A model generated the notes under the pieces. The model was not told the DNA's origin. It saw only the letters and a program-made list of their open reading frames with translations, and made no database searches. A program made the translations under genes and the position numbers. From Ovis canadensis (Eukaryota; Chordata; Mammalia; Artiodactyla; Bovidae): 64,000 nucleotides of DNA. Below, piece after piece: positions 38,386 through 50,172 of this stretch (positions are counted from its first letter, which is position 1; the number at the start of each line of letters is the position of its first letter). The stretch is taken from the NCBI RefSeq assembly GCF_042477335.2, contig NC_091263.1:71232501-71296500 (forward strand). The letters run 5' to 3'.

Positions 38386-39171
38386 GAATTAGGTTGAGTC
38401 TTATTAAAAATATTTTTGTCCTTTAACATCTAAGGGGTGAATTCGCAGTCATATCAGGCTTTTGACAATGAGTAAGGCTTTGTCTCAAGGTCAGTTTTTC
38501 CACTTTTAACATGTTTCTTTTGCAACAGCTGTAGCCTGTAAACAAGACTTGTATGAAAAATAACACTATTGCTTTTCATATGACTGTTGCCAATAAGTTA
38601 TGTTTTTTCCACCTCTCTTTCTTGAGGGAAAAAAATATGCGCATTTGGAGGCTTTGCAGGACTTGGCAATCATTTTATTTTCTAGCTCCTCTACAGTAAA
38701 ACAAGGGGCAGTCTTATCACCACGATTAAGTAATTTTTAAGTTGCGGGTAACTTTTTTCAAACTTTTTGGAGAGGACATTTAAACATTTGTCCAGGTTTC
38801 TCTCCAAAGTCAAGATGAGCAAGATACTACAGCCTCATCTTCTGACTCTGAAGTCTTACGTGACATCGTTTTAATTCATTCACTGAACACCTGTTTGATG
38901 GAAGATACCGGCTCAAAAAACTGGACTAGGGGACACAAGGACGAAAAGGATGGGTATGGTAGATCCAAAATGTAAAAGAGGGCCTACATATGCAGGGATC
39001 ATTCTCTCCCTCTCCTGTACTGCTTTCTACCAGCTCCTTCCGTTCCATCTAAGCAGGGTTTAGGGTTCTGACCCCAGAACCATCCGCCTCATGCTCTTTC
39101 CTCCACCACTGGACTTACTGAAAGAGCTGTTGCCCCTCACTGTCTTACTCATTACCTCCCAACCCACTGCA

Positions 39172-39209
39172 ATCGCTTCTTGGCCTTTTGGCTAGGATCA
39201 AGTGTAGTA
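39172..39209 (+). ncRNA. U2 snRNA 5' end fragment (nt 1-38), pseudogene
   Basis: Reads atcgcttctTggcctttt then ggctaGgatcaagtgtagta, matching U2 positions 1-38 with two changes. The U2 branch-recognition region and everything 3' of it are missing, so it is not functional. It joins directly to a Bov-tA head. Confidence 0.88.
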
Positions 39210-39210
39210 A

Positions 39211-39434
39211 GGGGGCTTCCCTGGTGTCTCAGTGGTGAACAACCCGCCTGCCAATGGAGGAGAAGCAAGAGATGCAGGTTCAATCCCTGGGTCGGGAAGA
39301 TCCCCTGGAGGAGGAAATGGCAACCCACTCCAGTATTCTTGCCTGGAGAATCCCATGGATGGAGGAGTCTGGCAGGCCACAGTTCACTGAGTCGCAAAGA
39401 GTAGGACATGACTGAGAGACTGAGCGCACAGCAC
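39211..39434 (+). mobile_element. Bov-tA SINE fused to U2 fragment
   Basis: Full head (gggcttccctggtgtctcag) to tail (gactgagagactgagcgcac). The single flanking duplication CACTGCAATC (39165-39174) / CATTGCAATC (39435-39444) encloses U2 plus SINE. Confidence 0.92.
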
Positions 39435-39854
39435 CATTGCAATCTAGCTTTTCCTCATTTAAATTTGCCAAAACTTTGCTCTTACAAAGGCCCCTACAGT
39501 TCCTCTAACGGTCACATCTAGGGGCCTGTTCTAAGTGCTCGTTCTGCTTGAGCTCCCTGGCTTCCTCCCAGCCCTTCACACTGCTGACCTTCTGCACCCT
39601 CTAATTTCAAAAGTTTCTCACACTGGTCTCTGCCTTTCTGGCTCCCCATATCTTGCTGTCTGCTAGTTTCCAGACCTCCGACAGCCCCTCTTCCTTCATT
39701 TACATTCTGTTATTCCTAGCTCAAGTTTTCTCTCTAATGCATAAAATGTGCTAAAGACTCCTGCCCTCTCTTCCCTGAGATTTGTACCCTTATTTTTCAC
39801 TTCTTCCTGTGTCCCTTTGCCCGTGGATGCTGGATATTCTGTAGGCACCTCAAG

Positions 39855-40032
39855 TTAGTGGCTCAGTCATGTTTCTTTGCGACCCCATGGACTGTAACTC
39901 ACCAGGCTCCTCTGTCTACAGGGTTTCCCAGGCAAGAATACTGGAGCGGGGTGCCGTTCCCTTCTCCAGGGGATCTTCCCAACACAAGGATCAAATCTGG
40001 GTCTCCTGCAGGCAGATTCTTAACCATCTGAG
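39855..40032 (-). mobile_element. Bov-tA SINE in L2
   Basis: Antisense copy: gtggctcagtcatgtttctt, ccaggcaagaatactggagc, gcaggcagattcttaaccat. Confidence 0.92.
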
Positions 40033-41019
40033 CCCATGATTTAACGGAACAGAAAATCAAACTTTTCATTTCCCCTTCAAATTGTCTCCTCCTCCAGTTT
40101 TCCTTTCTTGATTAACTCAGTCACCCAAACTAAGCACCTCGAGTAATCTCTGACAACCTCTCTCCCCTCGGACACGTGCAGTCACTGGTCATGGCTGTGA
40201 TGTTTCTCTCGATGCTGGCACCTCGCGTGATGCCCACTGTCTGAGTTCACAGGATTGCACTGGTCTCCTGATGGATTTTCCTGACTTTTCCCTCTCTAAC
40301 TTCTCATTTTTTTTTTTTAACTGCTTTCAATAGTTTGGTTTTTGACAACACAGGTCTCTTTGCTCCCTTGCTTTCTGAGAACGTGGTGCTTACAGGAGAG
40401 GTTAAGAAGCTCACAGAAGAGAAAGAATGGGGAATTAGAAACTGGATGGAAGAGAAGGTGTTTGAGTTGGGGCTTCAACACCAGGTAGGATTTTGACAGG
40501 GAAGGAGGGCACAGGAAGCAGAGCCCCAGAGGTGTTCTATCACCAGGTAATTTGCAGCAACAGCCAAGAATACAGCTTGTCTGAAATGTAAGCGGAAAAA
40601 GCAGCAGTGGGAGAGGGCGGTGGAGGCTGGACTGTGGGCAGTAATGAACCCCTTGAAGGTGTGAGCACCACAGCCTCCGCCTTAGGACTTTTCACTCTGT
40701 TAAACCTTCTGAAAGTTATTTGAATTTGGGGAGATTTCCCCCATACCACAAAGAAGACTAAAGAAACAAAAAGTAACATGTTGCAGTTTAAAGGCATTTG
40801 CCATTCGGGTTTTTCTTTTTTGCAACATACACTGGTGCTTCTGTTTGCAGGAAAGAAGAGAACTACCTTAAAATGGGGAGAGCCACAGAAACTTGTGAAA
40901 CCATTTGTTCTAGAATTTAACAAGCTGCTAAGAAGTTATTTTGAAAGTTGTCAGCTTTTTTTTTTTTTAATAAAAGAAAAAAGGCATCATTTATATACTA
41001 CAACATCCTAATCAGCAAA

Positions 41020-41205
41020 GCGAGTGAAGGTGTAAGTGTTGGTTGCTCAGTTGTGTCTGACTCTTTGCGAACCCCATGGACTATAGCTCGCCAGGCAGAG
41101 CGGGTAGCCATTCTCTTCTCCAGGGGATCTTCCCGACCCAGGGACTGACCCAGGTCTCCCACACTGCAGGCAGATTCTTTACCGTCTAAGCCACAAGATG
41201 CCTAA
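41020..41205 (-). mobile_element. Bov-tA SINE with internal deletion
   Basis: Antisense copy; the usual gattctccaggcaagaatac segment is missing between cgccaggcaga and gcgggtagccattctc. Confidence 0.9.
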
Positions 41206-41724
41206 TTCTGTAAAGCTAAGGTTTCACTAACTTTTCATATTTGTGAAAAATAAAACTTCTGTCTCAAGTGGATGGAATAGGGAAAACCTAGCTATTTTCT
41301 ATGCAGCCCATTTCCATAAAAAAAAAAAAAAACAAACCCTGAAAAGGGATTTTCTTAGTCATGTTTGCAATCCTGTAAATGCTAAAGTACGACCTTTGAT
41401 ACCATGATATTTAATTTCTTTCCTTTTTCACCTTTGTAAGAATTAACCGAACACTCTCTACAAGGCTGCTCCTCTCTCTAAATAGAGTAAGCTAATGGTC
41501 ACAAGAAGGCAAAAGCCGACCTAATTATCATGCTTATGATAGCTTTGACTTTTCTGGAAAGGGAAAATTATATCATCAATACTATAAAAGTTGCGCTTTA
41601 AATTATTTGCCTGTAAACAATAAACAATAGGAGATGTATTTTACATGAATGTGTGCAAGCAACAGAAAATATATTGTACCTCAATACGAAAAGTGACAAT
41701 TTTTAAAGGACAAAAAGTAAATAT

Positions 41725-41997
41725 GCTTCTGCTAAGTTGCTTTAGTTGTGTCTGACTCTGTGTGACCCCACAGACAGCAGCCCACCAGGCTCCCCCGTCC
41801 CTGGCAAGATTCTCCAGGCAAGAACACTGGAGTGGGTTGCCATTTCCTTCTCCAATGCATGAAAGTGAAAAGTGAAAGTGAAGTCGCTCAGTTGTGTCTG
41901 ACTCTTAGCGACCCCATGGACTGCAGCCCACCAGGCTCCTCTGTCCATGGGATTTTCCAGGCAAGAGTACTGGAGAGGGGTGCCATTGCCTTCTCCG
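41725..41997 (-). mobile_element. Bov-A2 SINE (two Bov-A units)
   Basis: Antisense: two BovA monomers joined by gaaagtgaaaagtgaaagtg. Perfect 12-bp duplication AAAAGTAAATAT at 41713-41724 and 41998-42009. Confidence 0.95.
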
Positions 41998-43139
41998 AAA
42001 AGTAAATATAATTGAAAGCAAAACTGACATCTTTTCCTACAAGGTATTTATAACAATGACCTCAAAGTCAAAGATTTCTTCATAAAGATAAAATAAATTT
42101 ACTGCGACATGATCACATCACCTAAAATGTAATCCTTCAACTGAAAATGTACCCTTGCTTTACGAAGTCTGAAATAAAAAGGAAATTGGTAGAATTAAAC
42201 CAGCAAATTATCCTGCAATTAATGACTGAAGTTGTATAGACAGCAGATATAATCAATTGTTAGGAAAGTTGGACTAAATTTCTATCCTGTCTAATATAGT
42301 TGGTAGAACTATTCGAAATACATTCTTGCCTTTAGAGGAAATGACCCCGTATTAACAATACAAATATAATTTTGTAAACCATTTTAAAAGGGTAGAAGAC
42401 CTATTTAATTAGTGATTCCCGAATATCTTGATTGTGGCTGTTAAAAAAAGAATCTACATGATGGAACAAAAATTTAATTTTCACAGATGCTGTTGAGACC
42501 TCATAGATGACGGATGACTTCAAATAGTATATCTTCTTGCCAGATCAGTTTTGAGAGAGGAAAAGGTAAGAGAAAGAAAAAATAGGGCATACGATGACGT
42601 GAGACTTCAGATTTAATTTGATTACTTTGGCATTTTATCAATATATCTCTAAGCCCATAATAACTTGAAAGAACTGATGAATACTTGACAAATATAATAC
42701 TACCTAGTTACATCAAAACTTTGTTTTGTGAGCCAGTCAACCAATGAGAGCCAAATGGCGATTAAGAGCTATTTCTTCAAACAGGGCTATCTCCCATGAT
42801 TGTACTGAGTTAGTTCTATAGTTCATGAAAGCATGGGTCTTCAACAGTCCTGCCCTTAAGCTGACACTCCTAATTATAAGCTTCACTTAAGATACAGGTT
42901 CAAAAAAGTAGAATGTTTTACTCTCCTATTGAAGTTTTGTGGGACTTTAAAAAATACTTGCTTAATTCACAAATTATATGCTGTACAAAGTCAAGAATAG
43001 GGTTCCGCTCATTTCTGCATAGTAAAGAGAAAAAAAAAGGACATATATCTATGTCTGATATACCACTAAAGTTCCATATCTATAAATCAGAATTTTCTTA
43101 CATTTAAAGTAGAAACTAATGTTTATAAAATAGATATCT

Positions 43140-43315
43140 AGTAATAATCTGCTGTATAGCACAGGGAACTTTGCTCAATACTCTGAATGGCCTATATGGG
43201 AAAAGAATCTTTAAAAATAAACAGTGGATAAATGCATATGTGTGACTGAGTCACCTTGCTATACACCTGAAACTAACCCAGCTTTGTAAATCAACTATGC
43301 TCCTATAAAATAAAA
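43140..43315 (+). mobile_element. L1 3' end fragment
   Basis: gctgtatagcacagggaact, acacctgaaactaacccagc, gtaaatcaactatgctccta. It lies about 350 bp 3' (gene sense) of exon 3. Confidence 0.88.
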
Positions 43316-43664
43316 AAGGTAGAAACTATTTACACATATAATTGTGTTTTTAATACTATTAAAGCAACACAAAAAATTAATCACAACTCTCACATTACAT
43401 GTGTTTCAGAACACTACAGTAACTTTCATTACCGCCCAGACTTCCCAGTCTTTTCTCCCACTGTGGCAAATGCCCAACTACGAGAGAGAAGGATTCACAC
43501 TTGAAGCCGAACAACTCTGACCTAATTGAGAAATGCTTTGTTGGCATGCAGTCTTCTGAAATCTGGCGATCTGCGGGAGAACTGAACACGTTTTCAGCCA
43601 CAGCCCTCGGGCCTACGGGTCCAGCAGCCGTGATGAGAAGCAGAGTGCGGCCACGAAGTGCTCA

Positions 43665-43808
<144 letters not shown>

Positions 43809-44689
43809 CTACAAAGGAATATGGGGGGATGGGGGGGGGAGCAGAAAAGAAGCAAGTGTTAAGTATTTGTGACAATGGCTTAAAGCCACACTGGCCTGAG
43901 TATTAGATACTGTAAGGCTCTTGACACATTCCGTCAGTGGTGACTTTAGACAAATCACTTAACCTCTCTCAGTCTTCTCTGCTGTAAACTAAAGAAACAG
44001 AGGCTCTCCAGTGTCCCTTTTCAGCTCTTAGTGACCACAACCCACTGATGTCATTCAGCGCATTTTGGCCCCACATCTGGATTTCAGCAAGCTCTAAGAA
44101 GTGCTCTGGATTTAATGTAATGCAAATAAAACACCATGTAATCAGTTCAGTCTCTCTGTAAATCATTCCAGCAGCATGCCCTAACCTTATAATTGTGCTA
44201 AGCAGTTTGGCAAACTTAGAGTCATTTCATTCTAAAACATGAGCAAGGCCAGTAAAAATCCACATGTGGGTAATTTTTTTGGAATTCTCTATGTTGCATA
44301 ATTTCCTACAAAATTGGTTTCATTTATTTATGCATTTGAAACAGTGTTCCATAATCACTGTAGCCTACAAACAGAGATAACAGAAAATAACAGGAGAAGT
44401 AATATATAAGTTCTCAGAAACTTGACCGCTATCTCAAAATAGCAAACATGTCAATTTGAGGCTGAATTCTGCTGTTTATTTTTGAAAGACCTGAAGAAAT
44501 TCTAACCAGAAATGTTTTCTAACTACATTTTGTTGTTGTTGAGAATATTCCTACTCATCTCTATTGCATTCATTTTCATGAAACTCACTTTTTAATTCTT
44601 TCAAGTTTATCTGGCCCTGTTTGAATACAAAAAGCACTGAATTAGGATTGATTCTACCACTGACATGCATTTTGACTTTCTCCAGATTG

Positions 44690-45245
44690 CTACCTTGATC
44701 TCTAGACAAGTATGTTCAGCTGTTTACTTGACAACTTCACTTGGAAATCTAACATTATCTCTAACCCAGCACAACCACCACTGAAGTCCTGGTCATACCC
44801 TACAAGCTTACCTCACTGCAACTTTCCCCATCTTTGCTGTCACAACTCCAGCCCTGAAGGCATGCTCAACTTCCTTCTCTCACATGGAAAGCTCACGCTC
44901 CAAATATACAATCGCCTGTTTCCCTCACTGCCTTCAAGCTGTGCTAACATCTCAACGTCTTAATGAGGCTTATCTACCTTATTCAATACTGTGGCCTGTC
45001 CCTGTCCCCACCTCTCATCGGCCATTCTTGCTCTCCTTTATTCTGCTCTTACCCACCATCTCCCTGCTCCATTAGCAGTTATGACTTCCCAATGTACCAC
45101 ATAATTTAGTTATTTATGTTTATTTTCTGCCCTTCCCTCACTGCCCAACTATAATTCTGAGCTCCCTGGGGACAGGGCTAACCCTAACCCAAACACTAAC
45201 AATAATGCTCCCTTAAAATTTTTTGTTGAACAAATATGTGTCATT
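44690..45245 (+). mobile_element. L2 LINE 3' relic
   Basis: cttacctcactgcaactttc, tcttaatgaggcttatctac, gagctccctggggacagggc, ending gttgaacaaatatgtg, the L2 3' end. Confidence 0.65.
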
Positions 45246-45407
45246 TAACTTCCTTTCTGGGCCATCTCTGATATTTTGAGATTCTAAACTATGACTGAGA
45301 TATTACAAGGTCATTGGCACACTTTTTTCCTTTCAGGTTTTGAAGCTATCTTATTAAATGTAATAATTACAAACATGTAGGAAATGCATGTAACTGTAAA
45401 ACATAAT

Positions 45408-45612
45408 GGGCATCCCTCCTGGCTCAGCTGGTAAAGAATCCACCTGCAATGCAGGAGACTTGGGTTCTATCCCTGGGTTGGGAAGATCCCGTGAAGAAGG
45501 GAAAGGCTACCCACTCCAGTATTACAGCCTGGAGAGTCCCATGGACAGAGGAGCCTGGCGGGTGACAGTCCATGGGGTCACAAAGAGTCGGACATGACTG
45601 AGTGACTTTCAC
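45408..45612 (+). mobile_element. Bov-tA SINE with duplication
   Basis: gggcatccctcctggctcag to gacatgactgagtgactttc. Flanked by TGTAAAACATAAT (45395-45407) and TATAAAACATAAT (45613-45625). Confidence 0.96.
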
Positions 45613-46129
45613 TATAAAACATAATAAGACAATTATCCCACCTGAGCCCATCATCCAGCTCAAGATTTAAAATCATAACCAGCCATGTGCATGCACGCAT
45701 GCTCTCTTCCCTTACCCAGCTGCTGCTCCTGCGGCTGCTTGACAATATAATCATAACCCTAATTTTGAGCTTATCATTTCCCTGACCTTTAAAAAAAAAT
45801 AGCTTTACCATACAGCCTGTAAACTAGATAAAACATTGCTTAGGTATGCTTGACTGAGGGCTTTATTAAGCAGTATCATACTACATACAGATTTTGCAAA
45901 GAGATTTTCCTCTCTATGGCTCACTATCCTTGAAGAATATTAGTTCAGTCTTTTTATTTTTTTTAACTTGTAAACCTTTTCATTTTGCTCTCATTCTTGA
46001 AACAGTCACAGGGTACTCAGCTTTTCCTCTGAACAATCCGGATTCCATTGGCTCTGTGCTTTCACTGTTTCTGTGGAGATGTCTGTTGTCAACTGACTTT
46101 GGTTGCATTTAATTCTCTTTGGTTTTTGT

Positions 46130-47000
46130 ACTGTGCAGTTTTACCGAAGTGTGTCTAGCCATGGATTTCTTTATCTTTTTGGACATTTTCTGCATCACGG
46201 TTTCACTTGTTCATTGGTTCTTGTACTCCAATTAGGTGTTAAGACTTTCTTTTCAAGCCTTCAATATTTCTGAATTTCTCTTTTACATTTTTTAATCTCC
46301 TTGCCATTAATGTTGATCACAAAGGTAAACATCAGAACAGCCAAATAAGATGAAAAAAAAAAAAAGACTTTTGCAATGGCAAAAGTAACGAAAAGCAAAC
46401 ATTTCTCACCAAAGTTCATCAGTGAGAAGAGTTCTGTATATTACTCTTCATTAGTAAAGAAGACATATTTTTAATATTCAAAGATCCTATGAATCCTTCA
46501 AGAAGTAAAAGAGGCTTCAAATTCTAGCAGATTCCAGATGGGATATGTTCTTTAAGACATTGTTGGTTTCATTCTTAATAACTTCTTTGCACATATCTTT
46601 CAGTTTGGTAATCCTTTCTTCTGCTGTGTCCAGTATGCTATTTAACCCTTGCATAGAATTTTCATTTCAGTGATCATATTTTCCACTTTTAGAAGTTTCA
46701 CTTATTTTCAAGGCTGTTGGTCATTCTTGCTAGTCTATTATTGTTCATTCATTGCTATGATTCTGCCCTCTATCTTTAAACAACTCATACATAGCTGCAC
46801 GTTCTGGATCAGGCAGTTCCAATATCTGCATTCTTGGGTAGGGGTGGAGAGGTCTGTTTGCTTATTTACCTCTGATGAATGTCATCAAACTAGCTGCCTA
46901 TTTATGTGCTTGCTGATATTTTATTTTGAAGTCATTTCTTGACCTTAAACCATGAGAATCCTACAGGAATTCTTTCCTCCAAAGAGAACTTGAAGATCCT
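46130..47000 (-). mobile_element. Old L1 3' UTR relic
   Basis: Antisense order: tctgctgtgtccagtatgct, atttaacccttgcatagaat, catattttccacttttagaa, ctggatcaggcagttccaat. Fits an old L1M/HAL1-type 3' region. Confidence 0.55.
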
Positions 47001-48894
47001 TCTTTTGGAAGTCAGGAGTGCCACTAACTTATGACTATTTCAGACTCTCTTGGGAATTCTGGCTTAACTCAGAAGCTGGGCATCTATCATGAGGAAACTC
47101 TGCCCCTCCAAGTGTGCCTGCAGCTGCAGTTCAAGACCTAGGATTGTTTGCTTGTTTTGCTACTAATGTTTTAGAGAGTTTTCCCTACCTCTTGTGAGAT
47201 CAGCAGTATCTCAAAGGATATGTCCTATGTAGGGTATGGTGGAAAGGTAAACCTCTTTAATTCTCAGAGGGTTCTAAGACGCTTTGAATATTTAAAAGGC
47301 ATTTTCCCCCTGACTGATTCAAGAAGGCTAAAGTAGAGAACTGTTGCCACTGTTAAATACTGTTGAGAAATCTTGCTTTGATTTTTGCCATTGGGTCATA
47401 TATATTTCATGATATCTTTGGCTGCTTCTCTGAGCTTTACTTTTAAAACCCAATACTAGTAGTTGAAAATGCTGCCCGGCTATCTGACAGGTCCCAGAGT
47501 ACTCACTTTTTTGGCATGGTTGGAGATGAAGACTTTTTAATAAAATAACCATGTTTTTTAAGTTTAACATTTATAATGTGATTTGTTTTTTGTTTTCACC
47601 CCTATGATGTCTTTCAAAGAGTATCACATTTTTTGTAATGATTCCAATGTTAAAGGATCATCATTCTGTATATCATATATGCACTGACCATACACATAAA
47701 ATCTTGAACTAAATATATATAAATCCCAGCACAAGTTTGGAACTGCTTTTACTTAAAAAAAATTTTTTAAGACTAAGTTCATGATAACCAGCCATTTTCT
47801 TATCATCTGACTTTTTAAAGAAACTTAGAGAGGAAGATACAAAGCTCTCACTTAGTGTTTTTTGTAAGAATTACTTCTTTACTTGATGAATGAAGCAGCC
47901 TTCCCCCAAATTTTCTTCATTGCCAATAAAGAAACACTCATTTTTATTATGTCAGTGTCCATAAAATGAAGGGCCATTCCAACAGCTCACAGTTCTGATC
48001 ACCATGAAGTCTATGAACAGGTGTGATGGAGATGCATCAGTCACCATAAATTGCTTTGTGTATATTTTTATTGTAAAATCTTCACATTTGCTTGTGAGAA
48101 CATAAAGCCTGCTTATTTCTTTTTAAAAACATTTTCTCCAACCTCTCCTTCATTGCTTTATTAGTAACAAAACTTCAGGTACAATGAGACCTAAGAGTGG
48201 TATTTAAATTTTGCAACGAGATTAAATGTCCTGTGTCAGACCTGCAGCCAGCTTTAACGTGAAACTATATGGCTGAATATAGTTTCAGAGGCTGAATCAA
48301 TGAGCTGCCACTGGTGCACTGGTGCATGGGAATATACTAAAAACTCTTCCTGAGGTAGGAATACAAAAATACATAGAAATATAAAAATAGATTATAGAGT
48401 ATCGTATGGTGTTTCCTTGTATCTTTACTAAGTCTATGCTTCTAAAATGATCTTTCACTACAGACATAAAAATATTATGAAACCCATTAGGGAAAAAATA
48501 CATGTCCAATTTATAAGCAATCAGTGTCAGCTTTGCAAGTTCTAAAGTATATGAATCTTTCATTAGTTACAGGTTATATATATTACCTAAGTCTGTAATA
48601 TTAACAACTGAAGAATCTATCATTGTTTTCCTGTAATCCAAATCCAAACATTTTTTTTCCTGTCTGAACTTCAGAAGGGTCACCAACATAAACCTGTTCC
48701 ACTGGCATGTAGATATGTTTAAGAAGATCTACTGATGGCTATCTTGAGCAATACAGCTATTTTTTTTCTATTGTAAATTAGTTTGTAGGTTTGTGGTCAA
48801 CTGTATTTAATTATGGGTATATCCCACATTCTACTGAAATGACAAATGTTAAATTGCCAAAACACCTTTTTTTTAATGCAGTCTAACACGTGTA

Positions 48895-49252
48895 TTAATT
48901 TCACTTTCACTGAGTGTCGTTGGTGAGCGAAGGCCGCATCTTTGTAAAACATATCTACGGCTGTGCTGGGTCCTCGCTGTGCACACCGCCTTCCTCTGGG
49001 TGCGGCAGGCAGGGGTTACTCTCTGGTTGCGGGGTGCGGGCTCCTCGTTGCAGTGGCTCCTCCCGCTGTGGAGCACAGGCTCCGGGGCATGTGGGCTCAG
49101 CAGGCTCCGGGGCATGTGGGCTCAGCAGTTGTGGGGCATAGGCTTATTCGCCCTGTGGCATGTGGGATCTTAGTTCCCAGACCAGGGACTGAACCCATGT
49201 CTCCTGCATTGGCAGGTGGATACTTAATCACTGGACCACCAAGGAGGTCCCA
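48895..49252 (-). mobile_element. CHR-1-type SINE, extended copy
   Basis: Antisense: gttgcggggtgcgggctcc, gatcttagttcccagaccag, gaccaccaaggaggtccc. It contains a 25-bp tandem duplication (ctccggggcatgtgggctca gcagg unit) at 49080-49129. Confidence 0.85.
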
Positions 49253-49395
49253 TTAAGGTGGTATCTTTGATTACTGATGGGCACTGGTCTAACTGGCCTA
49301 ATGATGGCATTCAGAGTGTGGCAGCAATTCTGTTCAACTCCAAAGTACCGAAGAATGAGTGAGCATGTCTTCAGCCTCATTCCTTATAACAACAG

Positions 49396-49742
49396 TTCTC
49401 AAACTTTTTGGTCTCAATACCCCTTTACTCACCCCGAAACGTTGAGGTTTTTAAACAGTTTTAATTTATGTGAGCTATACCTATTGATATTGATCAGACT
49501 AGAAATAAAACCTGACACATTATTGTGTACAAGAACATTCAGGTCACATTCCATCAGGCATTAGAACTATGCTACCGTTCCCTGTCATGTAGCTTCTAGA
49601 ACACTCCACTTATATCCCTGAGAGAATGAGAATAAAAAAGGCCAACAACAAGTTAATAGTATTATGAAAACAGTATCAACCTCATGGGTATCTTGAAAAG
49701 GTCGTAGGGACCCCATCCCCAAACCACACTTTGAGAACTGCT
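49396..49742. mobile_element. hAT-like nonautonomous DNA transposon
   Basis: Ends are inverted repeats: cagttctcaaactttttgg at 49402 and ccacactttgagaactgctg at 49723. The inside (tatgtgagctatacctattg; agaatgagaataaaaaaggc) matches a mammal-wide repeat whose name I cannot fix. Confidence 0.7.
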
Positions 49743-49867
49743 GACATCCTTGGAGAAGCCAAATTATATTATTCCTCGAACATTTTTCTTATTCTTATCT
49801 TTAAAATGGGCAGATGCCTACTTTCCCTTCTAAGCTTTGCATAACCTTCTCTGTATTTTAGTCTTCT

Positions 49868-50172
49868 TGTTGCTGCTGTCCAGCCACTAAGTCGTGTCCA
49901 ACTCTTTGCAGCCCCATTGACTGCAGTGTACCAGGCTTCCCTGTCCTTCAGTATCTCTCAGAGTTTGCTCAGATTCATGCCCACTAAGTCGGCGATGCCA
50001 TCCAACCATCTCATCCTCTGTTGCCCCTTCTTTTCTCTTCAATCTTTCCCAGCATCAGGGTCCTTCCCCATGAGCTGTCTCTTCCCATCAGGCGGCCAAA
50101 GTAGTGGAGCTTCAGCTTCAGCATCAGTCCTTCTAATGAATATTCATGGTTGATTTCCTTTCTCAGGAAGTC
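49868..50172 (-). mobile_element. BovB 3' fragment
   Basis: Antisense BovB: ccactaagtcgtgtccaact, catctcatcctctgttgccc, ggcggccaaagtagtggagc. Confidence 0.93.

Larger units (their letters stand above)
38985..40310 (+). mobile_element. L2 LINE fossil carrying two later insertions
   Basis: L2 ORF-like order on the plus strand: cccaacccactgcaatc / tctagcttttcc, actttgctcttacaaaggcc, ctgtaggcacctcaagt, aattgtctcctcctccagtt, gagtaatctctgacaacctc. It is interrupted at 39175 by a U2/Bov-tA chimera and at about 39855 by an antisense Bov-tA. Confidence 0.7.
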
